Assembly (NCBI GenBank): GCA_036250225.1
Contig: JAPZLL010000008.1
Location: forward strand, 1,240,001 to 1,304,000
DNA length: 64,000 nt
Source of the DNA: Cercophora sp. LCS_1
Lineage: Eukaryota; Ascomycota; Sordariomycetes; Sordariales; Lasiosphaeriaceae
Reading direction: 5' to 3'
In this document: positions 23,310-36,467 of the stretch, piece by piece
Position numbering within the stretch: position 1 is the first letter of the stretch
Layout: each line of letters starts with the position of its first letter
Notes under the pieces: generated by a model
What the model was told of the DNA's origin: nothing
Seen by the model: only the letters and a program-made list of their open reading frames with translations
Database searches by the model: none
Position numbers and translations under genes: made by a program

Positions 23310-26027
23310 CTAGTTCAAAAACTTTCCTCCACACCAGCCACACCCATTGACCTCTTTGACCACGTCCTCCGTGATGCCCGCCATCTTGGCTAACGCCGTT
23401 GTCCTAATCGACCGTAACCCACAGGTCCCGCAGCACCTGGTTATACCAGGCATTTGCACCGCCAGCCCGCTCGTGGCGCATGTGCTGAAGAAGTGCCCCT
23501 TACGACATCCGGATAGTCCGGGGCCATGTCTCTTTGCGCCGTCGACGATACCTAGCTTTGTCCCGCATAAATCACATTTTTGCGTAGCTAGCGCCTCGGC
23601 GAATAAGTCCCTCAGCCTTTGGCGTTCTTGTTGTCGGCTCTCGGATAGCGGGTTGTCTCCCTCTACTGGGATGTTGATGCCCGGCACTGGCGGGCCTCCT
23701 CCGTAGAGATACTCAAATAGTCGGCCTTCAATCGTCAGGCTCTCCGATTGCGGGCCGAAGTCGACTGTCTCAAAATCTTTTGTCCGTATACGTGGCTTAT
23801 AACCAAAGTGAACGGTCGAACGGACAGTGTGCCAGCCGCCACGCTCGGGGTGTTGGGTGTTGTGGCTGCTGGTCAGGACCGCCGTGGCTCCGCCTCCAGG
23901 AGATATTGCGAGACCGTGCAAACGGAAGCGGTGGGGGTGGATCTCGGGGCCCTGGGGGACGTCGTCAATGTCCGAACCCATTTCATCGTCATCGTCCTCC
24001 ATTTCTGAGTCGGACTCTGACGCAGAGCCTTCGCTGTCCATTTCCTCGTCGTAGCCTCGTTTGCGGTGCATGTCTGCTGGGACGGCAATCTCCAGCTTCT
24101 CGGCGATATCGCGCGCCCACTGCGGAGAGGTAGGCGAGTTTTCATCTAGAGGCGGTGGGAGGTTGCTTTCGTACCACTCATGGTTGGTCGTCGTGGCCGA
24201 GAGACGGATGAGTGTGTAGAGCGGCATCGGAGCTGGGTTGGACGGGTCCGGAGGATGGATGACAAGGTCTAGAGGGATCAGCTCAGCTGGTTTGTGTGAA
24301 AGGGGTTGTTGACTTACCAACAATGGGGTTCTCCGAGTATGGAAGCGATTCGTCTGCGTAGGTTGTGCCGCACTTGGAGGTTGGGTGTTTTTCTGGGTCG
24401 AGCTCGGTGTCGTGGGACAGGGATATCTCAAAAGGCACGAGATGGAAGGGAGTAGCGAGGAGCCCACGACATATCTGGGCGCCATTATCCGGCCAGACCT
24501 GACGGCGTGAGCTGAGATGACCATGCTGATCTCAACAACATACCGTATCCTCAAACCCGATAAACGCGTCGGTAGAAAGATGGACGCATCTTCCAAACGA
24601 GTCCGTGTCCCCGACTGTCACATTGGGTACTTCGCCCCTGACCCAGGGGCCATGGACAGTGACCCGACGAAACCCCATGTAATTCCTGTCGATGTACGAC
24701 AGGATGCAGCTCCGCGATGCGCCGTTTGTGATCCAGGGGCTAAACTTGAGTCCGAACGACGTTCCGCAGGGCGTGAAGTCGGGATCCAAAAGCTACCATT
24801 GTCAGCCGAATCCCCAAAACACCACCGCCCAACTTACATCAACCTTCGGATGCGGCTCCGTCTTCTTGAACCTCCCGACCTCCTGCACCCTCCACTCGAT
24901 CCTCTCGCCCGACCCCTCGCTCGGATTCGCCTTCTTCCCCTCGGCCGCCAGAGTGGACTGCACACTGACAATCGCAACCTCGCCAACATCATTGACTGTC
25001 GCCAGCAGCGCCTGACCAGGCGCAACCTCCTTCGCCCAGGCAATCCCCTGAATATTCTCAGTGACATCCGCCTGCTGCCCCGGCACCATCAACCGCTCGC
25101 CCAACCCCCACAGCACAATCCACGAATTAAGCTCCCTCCTCTGCAACATCCCCTCATTGGCCCTAGGCAGGACATTGTCCAGCTTCCCGCCATCCCCATA
25201 CATCGCCACCAGCCCAGAGCTCGTAAGAATCGCCAAAATAGGCCTCAGGTTGACCCCCAGCCCCGACGGCGACCACGCCACACAAACAACGTGGTTCATG
25301 GTACTACCAGCCCCCGTAATAGGCCCATACCCGGCTCCAAACGGTCGATCAGCATCATGCTGCGCAACGTTCGTCGTGAACTCCTCGCTATCATCTTCAC
25401 TCTCCTCACTTTCCTCCTCGCTCTCCTCGCTCTCCCCGTCACTCGGCCCCTCAATACCAACTCCTCCCGCATCCCCATCCCAGGGGAACGGCAACCCCGC
25501 ATTGGCAAATAATTCCTTGTTGATCCTCGGATCCAGCGGCGGATATGACACTGGCATGTGCTTGCTCCCCTCGGAATACTGCGCGCGCGTATTGATGCGG
25601 TAGTTTTCGTAGCTGTTCGTCCACTCTTCGCCTGAGGACTCCTCGCCGTCGCCCTCCTGACCATTGGTGCTCCGTCCTTTGATGATGCTGGCGATCTTAT
25701 CCCGTTGTTCGTTATCGGAGCTCCCACTGCCGTTGATGACGCCATTTGTCGTAGGATCGGGATAGGCTGATGCTGATAACTTTAGCGTCTCCCGTTTGAC
25801 CAGGCGGGTGGGCAAGTCTGGGAATTCTGGAACCAGGACGTGTACTGAGTCGTCTGCTGCTACGGCGAGTTCGCCGTCTGAGGAGAAGGCAAGGGCGCGT
25901 TTGACGAGTGGCCGGGATGTTAGTGTTATTTCGCGGAGGGGGAGGTACTGTACAAGATATTAGCTTTGGTGAGAATTTCGGTGAGGGGAGGGGAGTTTAC
26001 ACGTTGCTTGGGCTTTGGCTGGCTCAT
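23310..26027 (-). CDS. TFIIIC subunit with N-terminal delta domain and C-terminal zinc finger
   Basis: Subunit of RNA polymerase III initiation factor TFIIIC, which binds tRNA-gene promoters. Five exons on the minus strand (26027-26001, 25947-24838, 24792-24544, 24498-24318, 24268-23310), 841 residues, all four introns 45-53 nt and in frame. The N-terminal two thirds resemble the TFIIIC delta-type beta-propeller (VKRALAFSSDGELAVAADDSVHVLVPEFP; NHVVCVAWSPSGLG), interrupted by a strongly acidic Ser/Glu insert at about residues 125-165. The last 88 residues (about 754-841) form the family's putative zinc finger: CDLCG, CRKGH, CCGTCG and CGWCGG. A second acidic patch lies before it. Equivalent to fungal Sfc9/Tau-type subunits, but the exact yeast counterpart is not settled. 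The first exon encodes only nine residues. Confidence 0.87.
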
Positions 26028-26688
26028 GATGTCGGGAATCGTATTTTGCTGTAAAGGAGAAAAGGATGCGACTGAAGATTGTGGGATCGGAATGGATGCA
26101 TTTTTTTGGTGATTGTGTGGTTGAAGGGAGGAAAGGCGTTGAGGAAGGTGTTGAAATGAAGTTTCGGATGAACCCTAACCCTTGATGTTTGGATGGAAGC
26201 GTTTACCGCTTTTGAGATGAAAGAAAACAATGGCCTGAAAGTGCAATGTAGACAATGAGTGCAGGCGCGGCCATTTGGAGTTTTGGACATGAAGGTACGG
26301 CGTGGTTGGCGTCCTGATGGTGCTCTTGATGGTCTGCTCAGGGGCTGGACACCTCAACGGCCATCTCACCTTCCCCACATCCGACTGCAATCCCAGGAAA
26401 AGGCATGAAAGCGGGGCGCACGTTCGGCAAAATGTAGTACAAAAAGTGGGCTGTAGATATCCCGTGGTCACTGATTACCCTCTTCGTAAACGCCATCGTC
26501 AACCAAGGTTTGTGTCTTCCGCTTCAAGCTTACCTGCTTTGGGCGGCCCGACCCTGTTGATCCAGCTGCAAGACACATGACGTGACCAGGTTCAGAAGCC
26601 TGAGCTTCCCAACGCCACGATTCTTCGCGTACTTGGTCCAAAAACAACGCTTCCATTCACCTATGCAAACAATAGAACAAAAGCCAGA
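26028..26688. other. Intergenic between TFIIIC subunit and GPI8
   Basis: Probably the TFIIIC promoter on one side and the GPI8 3' end on the other. No supported gene. Confidence 0.4.
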
Positions 26689-27914
26689 CTACCTTGGAGC
26701 TTCCAGGTACGAGCCTAACCCCCAGAGAAACGCACACCCTGCCAGAGCCGTAGCCCCAAATATCTTCTTAGTCCACCAATTCTCATCCGTCAATGGCTTC
26801 GCAAACTGCACCCTTTTGGCCTGAGCAACGGGCTTGGCGCTAGGGATGGTGGTAGCATTCTTCTGGGCTGCCTCCTCTTCGTCTGCCCTCTGGCGGAGCG
26901 CCGCAATTGTCTTACTGAGCGACAGCAAGTCCTCCTCAAGAGAGGTATTCTTAGTCCCGTCTACTTCCACATTCTGCACGTTCCCGAAAAAGTCTGTCAG
27001 AAGACGGCTGCGTGCGGCCTCGGCGCCCCCGCGGAACAGATCGTATCGCACACCAGCGTTGGAATGGATCTTCTCGTACGAGTAGCTGTCAAACAGGTCG
27101 CCGACCGTCTTTTTGCTGCTTGTGTCTCGGACTTCGGCCTCGAGGAACTCGAGATTGTAATAGGTGAAGCGGTCGATGACGGCAACGCCCACGTCGTTGT
27201 CGGCGTGGTGCGAGTACGAAGACTGATCGAGCTTCGAGGATCCGGTTGCGATAATGTTGGGAGAGTACAGCTTGCTGTACATTGTGTTTGCTTGGCACGT
27301 ATCGATCATGAAGAGGATTTCGTGGTATCTGTCATGGTTAGCGGGGCCTTGCACAGAGACTTCGCTGCAAACCTCTTCTTCTCCCACATCTGCTCGAAAG
27401 CGTCTGCGAGATCGAATGCACCGATTTCTTCGGCATCCTGGAACTTGAGGAACTCGTTTCCGCCGTGTCCCGTCATGTACACCAAAATGTTGCTCCGATC
27501 ATCCGTCAGCAACCGCTTACTCCGGGGCATTTCGTCCCCAACGCGGTCCGTCAGCAATCGGATGAAGTTCTCTACTGTGACCTCGTATCCCCGATAGTCC
27601 ACCTCGATGTTGTCACCGTAGAGGTCCACGGCGCGGTCAGCGTTGGAGTAGACCGTCCCCGGGAAGGCGTTCCGCGGGTTGCAGGCCATGTCGTCGGGCA
27701 GCATGAGGATGATCTGGGAGTCGGGAATGCCCAGGCGCTTGACTGTTCGGTAGATGGAAAGCACATTGGCAAGGTGGCGGTAGTTGAACCAAAATCGCGA
27801 CGTGCAAACCAGCACCGCCCAGTTGCTCGTGTGTTCAGCTTCGACGAGGGCCGCCGGCGCGAGAAGTGTCGCGGCCAGGAGCGCCGGGAGGCGCAGGAGA
27901 TTCGACAGCTTCAT
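26689..27914 (-). CDS. GPI8: GPI-anchor transamidase catalytic subunit Gpi8/PIG-K
   Basis: Cysteine protease-like subunit of the ER GPI transamidase, which cuts the C-terminal signal of precursor proteins and attaches the GPI anchor. Exons 27914-27373 and 27328-26689, 393 residues; the 44-nt intron is phase 2. The N-terminus is a signal peptide (LLRLPALLAATLLAPAALVEA). The catalytic dyad is seen as His150 in YMTGHGG and Cys192 in FMIDTCQA, as in caspase-like C13 peptidases. The blocks NYRHLANVLSIYR and LMLPDDMACNPRN are characteristic. A C-terminal hydrophobic segment (FGATALAGCAFLWGLGSYL) fits the single membrane anchor. It probably serves, among others, the GPI-type protein encoded at 43.3-44.0 kb. 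Confidence 0.96.
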
Positions 27915-29370
27915 CCTGGACAACGATCACGCGTGGATCTGCAGCTGCTCACATTCGTCGAGGTTCGGTCATTGACGTCGGGTCATGGCGTTGACGCAAT
28001 GCGATCTCGAAGTTGAAGACACGATCCTGGTCTTCGCGGTCAGGGAGCGTTGCATCAGATTACCAATGTGCCATGGCTTGCTTGTATTACATAAGCCATC
28101 GATTTGTCTTCATCGCTGTGGCTTCACGCTGTGGTCTGTGCACGACGCAAGGCTGGAATACCCTGTCGCTTGATGGCTTGGCTTTCCTTCCCTGCATCTC
28201 AACGCCTACATCTCCGGTTCCGCAATGATGCCAAACATGAGCCCAAGATGGCACTGTCTGTAGTCCTCGAGGAGTGGCATCGCTGGCAACGCGGAGATAG
28301 CTCCGGGTATGTACAGAGCGTCATTAAACGCCATTCTCGAAACTTCAGTTTGCTCTCAGGGTTCTCACGGGGGAGACGTGCATGACCTTGCCCACGCAAA
28401 AAACAGTCCTAGCCTCTTCAAGGTCCGGAATGGCAATGTTTTTGGTGTTGCTCGGAGAGAAGGGCTGCCGCAGAAATGGCGCAAGGGGAAACTGCCAAGA
28501 AGAAAAGTGGTGAGTATTGAACAGCCGAAAACATCGCGACGATTGTCAAAGATACATCATCGGCATCTTGAAACAACTGGCACGAGCCAAGACGTCGTTT
28601 TCTGTGCAGGCAAAGGCGCCACAAAAATGGACGGGAGCGGGTTTCCAGCGGCTCGCCCCATTCCCCGCAGGTCACACGCACCAATGGGTGGAGCGAGGGG
28701 ATTGCATGTGACAGGGCGAAAGGTGACGACAAGTGCGAGACGCAAACGGGTCGAGACCAGTCTGCGCTCGTCTGGAGAGGAGGATGGCGGGCTTTTGGGG
28801 AATCCGCATGCTACTTTGACGCAGCAATCGCATGAGCATCAGCGTCCCTGCTGCCAGACGCTGACTTTCCGACGAAACCTGCCGCCGAGATCAGTGGCCG
28901 CGAGAGTTTGGGGCTTTGCCGCTCTGGGCCAGTGGTAGCAGCTGCATCGTCCCCCGCCGCGCAACAGCTCGGCCTGGATGCCGCCTTCAACGCCGCCATC
29001 GACATCGACAACCTAACCGTTTCCTGGGGCTACGCTACTACGCCATTCCAGAGCGCCGTTGGCGTCTACCTTTGTTGAGTCACGCGGCACTGCAACAGCC
29101 ACCCAGATCCCGGTCGATCAGCTTAGCCATTGGCCGGCAAGTCTCACCCGTCCTGAGCTCCGAGCTTCGTTATAAGTTGGCGCTCCCCTCAACTCAGCCA
29201 AAATCGTCAATCCGCCCAATCACGCTCGTCCCCAAACCACGAGGTTTCCATAGGCCATTTGACCGCATCCTGTACCCGAGCCGTGTATTGGACGATCTTG
29301 CGACCTGACGAGTTCCGGCCCTTTTCACACCTTCGGCCTCGCCACGGCCAGAGACCAAATCCCGGCCGGC
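27915..29370. other. Divergent promoter region, no supported gene
   Basis: Lies between the divergently transcribed GPI8 and the histidine phosphatase gene. A 209-codon plus-strand frame (28309-28938) has no ATG-supported domain, is rich in Arg and Ser, and overlaps frames on the other strand; it is treated as chance. Confidence 0.4.
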
Positions 29371-31488
29371 ATGATGGGCCACCCACCGGCCTTTCTGTTT
29401 GTCGTGAGGTACTGCGCCCTCTACATACTACTTGAATGTGACTAACTCTTAGACTCCAGGCACGGCCTCCGACTCGACGCCGCCGACAAACAATGGCATC
29501 TCTCGTCCCCCACACCCTACGATCCGCCACTTACATACATTGGATGGCAGCAGGCCAAGAACCTGGGAGTCAGGATAGGAAACATAATACGAGAAAGGGT
29601 TGCAGAGGAGGAAGCTGCTGGGGGGTCACAAAAGCGAAAGAGATACAGGGTCGTCTTGCACAGTTCACCGTTTCTGCGCTGCGTCCAAACGGCCATCGCC
29701 ATTAGCGCCGGGCTGGCTCAGGACTCGTCTCCATTCGGTACCTCCCACGCACCAGATAGGGCGCCGCCATCGCCGATTTTGAGCCCCCGTTCCAGACCAA
29801 CGGTGGTTCCCGATGGCCGGGAGGCCTGTCCTCCACTACCCAAGGCGCCAGCCATCCGGAAATCTGTGTTGCGCCTCGACGCATTCCTTGGAGAATGGTT
29901 GTCTCCCGGCTATTTCGAACTAATCACGCCGCCCCCCGAGTCTGTCATGATGCTGGCTAGTTCAAAGGCGGACCTGCTTCGACGTGAGGATTATGCTAGC
30001 TACCCAAACTTTGCCCAGCGCGCCCACTCGAACTCGCAAGGCCAGCTTTGGAGTCCAACTAGTCGCCCCAGCTCCGTCTCTACCACGGGTGGCTCTTCAG
30101 TAGACCCTCTCGACACCGTGCCAAACCTTGCAAGCTCTCTGCAGAGCAGCTTGAGCTTTGACATCCAGAGCAGCCGGGCGAGCTCGGTTTCACAGACAAA
30201 CGAGAGCGTCGGCTATGTCTCCCCGGTGCCACACTGGGCGGTGAACAATAACAACACAATTCCACCAGGCTATGTCTCGCATGCACGGGATGCATGTCTT
30301 GATATTGACTACCAATGGGACTCGATGCGAAGCCCCTTGGACTGGGGTGATGGCGGCTCATTCCCAGAGGAGTGGACAGAGATGCACAGGCGATTCCGCA
30401 AGGGCGTACAACATCTTGTGGACTGGTACTCAACTGTCGAGAAACCCACCGACATGGTGACCAAGATGGCTTCGCGGTTCACAAGGCGAACTCCCATTGA
30501 CGTTCTGGGCGATCTCACCGAGGAGGATGACGTCGAGACCGAAGCGATTGTGATTCTGGTCTCCCATGGCGCGGGCTGCAATGCCCTGATCGGAGCCATC
30601 ACCCACCAGCCCGTTTTGATGGATGTCGCCATGGCATCACTCACAATGGCGGTGCGCAAGCCAGTTGAGGAGCGAGCAGCAGGCTGGGACGCAGCCCATC
30701 ACCCACGCGGTTGGGCATCCCCCGAGAGAAAGCAAGACTCGATCCCTATTCACCAACTGTACGATCTCAAGATCTTTGCCAGCACCGATCACCTACGCTC
30801 CCCGCCTACTACGCCATCAGCGAGCCGAACCTCGTCGGTAGCAAGCGTCTTGAATGGTGGTCGTGCTGGGCGACCTACGCACTCTGCTTCGTTTGCCTCG
30901 TCACTGAACAACTTTACGTTTTCAGACGGTTCAGCGAGTCGGACATCGTCGGCCAATGCAGCGCTGAGCAGTCTACGTCGAGGCGAAGGGCCTCCCCAGT
31001 ATCCTGGTTCCAAGCTGCAGTTTGTCAGTAGCACCAACGGGGGACTGGGCGGCGGGATCACCGTCGGCAGCGGAGTGACATCCTTTGGTTCTGCCAAGCC
31101 GTCAACTTTGTCCCGCACACCGTCCATTGGCCTGTGGTCGCCGCTCTCGGCCCGCGAGGAAGAGGAAGAGGAAGATGAGGATGACGGAATGGTCCTCAAC
31201 TTCAGTCATGAAAAGATACCTGTTGTGCCTGTCGACCTCACACCACAGGTAGTGACTCCCCAACCAGCAAAGACCGACAGCTATTTTGACCTGCCTTCAT
31301 CCAGCACAGGTAGTGCGTCTGAGACGCCCAAGGAATCGATTCGACTGCCAGATACACCCGAGTCCGCATCAGACTCAGCTGTGGCTGATGGGTTGTGGGG
31401 CAGCACGCCCATGCCTCCAGACGAAGCAGACGCATTGCGAGATACGAGTTCGACCAAGCGGCGGTGGACCGTCACGGATCGAAACTAG
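29371..31488 (+). CDS. Histidine phosphatase superfamily protein with large internal insert
   Basis: Exons 29371-29408 and 29460-31488, 688 residues; the 51-nt intron splits the catalytic RHG codon (phase 2), which explains why the N-terminus is missed by frame searches. Residues 13-15 are the RHG motif with the phospho-accepting His14; LHSSPFLRCVQTA (about 78-90) is the second conserved block; the C-terminal catalytic block is AIVILVSHGAGCNALIGA with His382. Between about residues 95 and 370 lies a Ser-rich region with short conserved islands (RLDAFLGEWL, PPGYVSHARDACLDIDYQWDS). The tail (about 420-688) is low in complexity, Ser/Thr-rich, with an acidic run EEEEEEDEDD. Probably a phosphatase of the phosphoglycerate mutase-like group; substrate unknown. 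The Ser-rich parts look like phosphorylation-controlled disordered regions. Confidence 0.85.
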
Positions 31489-31968
31489 GAGCGGTCGTCC
31501 CGGGGAGCCACGGCCAGCGAGGGCTGAAAACGGCAGTTGGGTTGGGTTGGAAGGAGTCAGGGAAGATTGCATGGTGATCAGCGAGCGTGCTTTCGGTTTG
31601 TTTATTGTGATACCACGCGTAAAAGCATGTGTTGATTGTGAAAAGGCAGGAAAATGGTGAGCGTTAATGATAGCAATTAACCAGCATGGTTTGCGTATGC
31701 TGCATGTTGTTGATCACCCAAGTCTACGAGCCGGTAGCATGTCGTTGATTCTTGACTGTTTGAATTTCAACTCAACTCCAATGCATGATCAAACCAAACA
31801 CAAAAGCCAACGAGTCGTACATAAACATATTCTTCGATCGTCATATCCAATATCCTACTGTCCCATTTTCCATCCTGCCATTCCATGTCGTGTTCAATGC
31901 ATACCTTATCCACCCATCCATGATCCATCCATTTCGTTCAACCCATCACATTCTCTCTCTACAGCTCC
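31489..31968. other. Convergent 3' ends, no gene
   Basis: Shared 3' flank of the histidine phosphatase and the minus-strand dioxygenase gene. Only short frames. Confidence 0.4.
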
Positions 31969-33436
31969 CTAGGCGCAGCTCTGCCTCTTAAACTTGACCC
32001 TCAACTCGGGCGGACTCCTCTCCACATCCCACACCCTCTCCATCCCCGTCTGTCCATAACACTCCTCACTAATCCCCTCCAACGCCTTGGGCGTTCCCCA
32101 CTTGAGCTCCTCATTCCGCAGCCACAAGCGGAGCATATGCCGCTGGTTCACGCCATCATCAGCGAAACTGCTGCGCGCATGCAACATGGCAAAGTTGTTG
32201 AAAATCTCGATGTCGCCCTTGGCCAGATGGATTTCCAGGGCGTGCTTCTTGGCGAGAAAATAGATTGTATCGAGGGCTTCGGCTTGGATCTCGGTCATGG
32301 CGGGCACGGAGGGATGGTGTGGGGAGAAGTGGGCCCCTGTTAGGGGACGACGGGAGAACTGGAAGCCTGGCTGGGGGAGGGAGGTGGTGCTGGAGGGTGA
32401 GGGAGGGAAGAGGTGGGCTATGGGGCGGAGGTTGTATTCGCCGTTCCAGAATCTGTTTTCGGGTCACAAGGTTAGCGTTGTTATACGGGGCAAGGATTGG
32501 AGGTAAGGGATAGGGGGGAGGGATGAAGGGGAGAAGAAACGCACTCATCAAACGGCCAGTCCGGCTTGGACAAGACGTGGATGATATCGGGTCTCGTAGC
32601 CGCAATCTCGTTGTAGATCTTGGCTGACGAGGCAAGGAAGGATTCACCACCGTAGGCGGCGGTGCCCAGGGCGTAGAGCGAGAGCACGTCGCAGAGGTCG
32701 GTGTGGAAGGGCTGGGCGCGGGCGACATAGGGCGAGTTGGGCATGCTGCCGTTTTTGGAAACGTCCTCGACGACGGCCTTGATGTGCACTGATCAAATGT
32801 CAGTGTCTTTCAGCACAAGAGAGGAGAAATGAAAAAAAGACGTACGAATCATCCGGCCATCATTATCCTGCACACCCCGTGTCTCGGCAATATAGCTGGT
32901 AACACCCAGGTACAACAAGATCTTGTCCATGCTCGAGTATTTGTCTGGCTGTAGGCCGCGGAGGACTACGAAGCCCCGGCCTGAGTGGATGGTCTTGGCC
33001 ACTTCGAGGAGACGACGGGCGAGTGTCGGGAGGGGAAAGGTCGTCTTGGAGACATCGTCGGGACCGAGATCACCAGGGAGGGCTGGATCCCGTCAGTCAT
33101 ATTCAATACATGTAACAGTGACGGCAAAGGAGACAAACACTTGAAGAAAGCGAGGCCGGCTTCGATTTCGGTGATGTCTTCCGGAGTGAACTTGACGATG
33201 TACTCGTCCTCCGACTTGAAATCGGAGCCGGACCAGCACCGCTCGGCATCAATGTAGGCCGGCCATCCCTCGGGGACGGTAGTCGGCCGGTTGAGGTTGA
33301 GGGCGGCGAGCTTCTCGACGCGGTCCTTGAACGTCTTGTACGACGGGATCCATTCGATATCCGGTCGAACAATGGGCTTCGATGGCGTGGAAGCCGCCAA
33401 GGTTGTGGGGGGGGCGGCAGCGAGGGGACAGGCCAT
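31969..33436 (-). CDS. TauD/TfdA-family Fe(II)/2-oxoglutarate dioxygenase, 4 exons
   Basis: Exons 33436-33139, 33082-32846, 32788-32545 and 32452-31969, 420 residues in frame; introns 56, 57 and 92 nt. The iron site is seen as HTD at residues 207-209 (PFHTDLCDV) and the distal His in NNFAMLHARSSF, with the 2-oxoglutarate-binding Arg in HMLRLWLRN. GRGFVVLRGL before the core and WNGEYNLRP are typical of fungal TauD-like proteins. It should hydroxylate a small acidic or sulfonated molecule using 2-oxoglutarate and oxygen; the substrate cannot be assigned. Intron 1 uses the less common donor GTTTGT, chosen because it alone gives a frame-matching join (FFKSLPGDL). The gene is cytosolic with no signal peptide. 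Confidence 0.88.
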
Positions 33437-34808
33437 GTTGCTGTCTGTGGGTTTGCTGGTGTCTGGTCTGGTCTGGTCTGTTGATTTCGATGCTTGATGT
33501 CTTTGAATTGCTGGATGACCTCAACCGACGAGACCAGGACCGCCCCTTCTTATACTTTTTCCATCAGCGGCCTCCATATCCACCTCTTTCCCTCACCATC
33601 CGCTCTCAGGTCTGCAACTAGCCCATCCATCCTCGGGCTTGGCCCCATCCCCGTCTGGTCTCATCGCCCCAAACCATCACCACTTTCCTCTTTTCTCGCA
33701 GAACAGAGCCTCAACTTGTCCCCCGATAACACGCCCCCGTCCAATTGGCCGCAAGTCCCGTGCCAGCGGTTCCAGAACCATGCATGCAAAAGAAAGACGG
33801 CCCCGACCCCCACACCAACCACTCACTGCTTTTTCCCACAGCCTTGTCGTCCCATTACCAAATCACAAACTCAATCCCGGCTCGCAATCCCCGAGCCGTT
33901 CGTTTTCCCCTCATTGCGGCTCTGCGGAGCCACTCCGCGCGATATGATTTGTTTCCCTCATGCTCTTGGTAGCGTCTCGCCATGTCTCGTCATGGCATGA
34001 TTGCGGCTGATGGTGTTATCGTAGAATTATGTCCGTCGACCACACATCACAAAGTGCACTTTCTTTTTCTTGCATTGGTGTGTTTTAAATCGTATTTCGG
34101 TCCATAGAATTGGATGGAACGGGGGTGTAAGATGCAACTATTCAGCTCGCCACTTGCATGAGGACTAGACTTGTTCCAACGGTCTAGTCCGACGCGGTTT
34201 GAAGAAAGCGGGGCACCCTTTTGCCTTACAACGGAGAGTAACCGGCTGATAGCCCCGAAAAAAGGTTCGGGCTTTGGACACTGTGAAAGCAAATGGGACT
34301 GTCGAGCCGAAATCCAAGACATTGAATGAGTGCCGATGGTCCCGGGCGGCCCGGACGGCTACCGGGCTGGGATGGGCCCACTGGAAGGAAGAGGGGAAAT
34401 GATCGCCGATGCCCGCCCAAACCTGCCAGGCGGATGCATCTCGACGGATACGGCCTGAGAACTGCGGCTCAAGCCTGTCTTGGGAGATGTTCTTGGTTGT
34501 ATTGATACCGCTCAAACATGATCGGGTTGCAGTGACGAGACAGGAATGCGGTGACAAAAAGAGCCGCATCTTGTCGAAATACTCTTCACGTACACCACCC
34601 CCTCGGAGTTGTCTTTGAAAGTGCACCTCGTGACGCGTTGCAGAACTAGCTGCAGTTGGTGTTACTCGAGACTTCGATTTTGAGCCGCACGTATCCCGGG
34701 TACCCAGCCTATCCTACACCATCGAGAGCAGCGATCCGGACACGCACACGCAACATTTGTCGCACAGAGGGGAGTTTCCATTACCATCCGCCACTCACGG
34801 CCACATCC
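33437..34808. other. Intergenic, dioxygenase promoter side
   Basis: C- and T-rich stretch at 33530-33700 fits the promoter and leader of the minus-strand dioxygenase gene. A 153-codon minus frame at 34165-34626 has no recognised domain and no clear intron partners. Confidence 0.4.
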
Positions 34809-36467
34809 TCACCCCTCCTCCTCGTCGGTGCCCTCCCCGCTTCCACTCTCTTCCACAACCTCGCCATCCTGCACAAACGACGTCCGGATAAACCCAATCA
34901 GCACCGCCGCTCCGATCAGGATGACGCCGCCCACCAGATACGGCAAGCCGATCCAGTCGTCGCCCCAGCCCACGCCCACGCCAAAGAGCCGCCCAAATAG
35001 CGGTCCGCCAATCAGTCCTGACACCGTCTCGACAAACGCAATCGACGAATACAGCAGACCAATGTTGTGGCCTCCAACCAAGGAAGCCGTCAGACCCCGC
35101 AGCATATATGTGTAACCAACTCCGAGATTCTTGGTCACCATGGCTGCGAGCAGCAGTGGGAGGGACTCGGCAAGCCCAATCACCGTAGTGCCGATGGCAG
35201 CGAGAAGGGCGCTAACTTGAGCCAGACGCAGATCCTTCTCGCGGACTGACAACTTGAGATGTGTCAACAGGAAATAGCTGACGAATGGGAGGATGACTGT
35301 GAGCAAGACAAGCATGGTGAAGAAATCTACCGTCTGGATGAGACCGGCCTCTGCATATGATTTCTTGAAACGTGTGCTGATGTAGATGGGCGTGATGATG
35401 TCCACCTGCCGTCCGAGAATCTCACAGGCCAGACTCAGGAGCAGGAAGCCAACCAGTTTTTGCTCCCAGAACAACCACCGGAGGATAAGACCCGTCTGAT
35501 AGAGAGACAGCTTTGTTTTGCGGACCCAGCGCTGGAACCTGGACCGGCCGTGGTCGTCTTCTCTACTGTGAATCGAGACAGGGGCGGTCGAGGCTGCTTT
35601 CTTCTTGTCCAGTGTTTCAGGAATGGAGAAACTGCAGATGGTGGATATGGTGAGGATGGCTAGGCCGAGATAGATGGAGAACCAGACGCCTTGCTTGCGG
35701 GCGAGGTAGGCGATGGGCTTGGACAGGAGAGCGCCGGAAGCGACGACGGCCCCGACAAAGAAGAAATAGGTCGATCTTTGGGCCTCGGTCGTCACGTCGG
35801 CGACAATGGTATACGTGATGGAAGAGAAGAAGAATGGTCCGCCGCCAATTGCCATGAACAGAGGGGCAAACAGGAGCGAGTGGATGGGGAAGACATCGGG
35901 GCGAGCGCCTGTTCCACGTCAGCCTATGAGAGTGACAGTCAAGTGAAACGACCTACAGATGACCATGATAACCGTCTCCGAAAGGGTTATCCCCAGCATA
36001 GCCAGGCCCATGGCGATTCGCCGGCCATACGTGTCGGCAATGACGCCAAAAGCGACCGACAAGAACAATCCGGGGAGAAGAGCGATGGATTGCATCCAGC
36101 CCATGATCTGAGCCACCTGGCCGGCGACGGCCTCATCTTTGCAGGGATTCTTCCCATCGTTCGACGGTGGATGCGGGCCTGGACCGTGAACGTTATCGCA
36201 GATGATGCCCTCAATCACCTCCCATTGGGCCGTCTCAACCAGCACACCACCGATGCCCAAAAGGATCGAAATGCTAAAGACAAAGCCGAGAATCAACCAG
36301 CGCCGGGAAGGCGAGATATCTCGGGAGGCTGGCGGCAGGGAATTGGGCGGGATGGCGTGGACGCTGTGGATGCTGACCGTGTCCCGGTCGTCGACGCGGT
36401 GGCTGCTACCGTTTGCGCCATTCGAGGCCAGCAAAGGCGTCCGCTCATTGTTCCCGTCGCCCGTCAT
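34809..36467 (-). CDS. MFS transporter with N-terminal dileucine-type tail
   Basis: Exons 36467-35957 and 35908-34809, 536 residues; the 48-nt intron is phase 1 and joins MVIC to ARPDVFP. Twelve predicted hydrophobic segments. The loop between helices 2 and 3 reads GVIADTYGRR, the MFS motif A. The cytosolic N-terminus contains ERTPLLAS, an acidic dileucine motif that in fungi often goes with vacuolar or endosomal sorting. A long loop between helices 1 and 2 holds a Cys pair (ICDNVHG...NPCKDE), as in fungal MFS proteins of unknown substrate. The C-terminal tail is strongly acidic. Substrate unknown. Confidence 0.87.

Noticed and set aside
28309..28938. 209-codon plus frame between GPI8 and the histidine phosphatase
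   Set aside because: No domain; basic low-complexity product; overlapping frames on the other strand.
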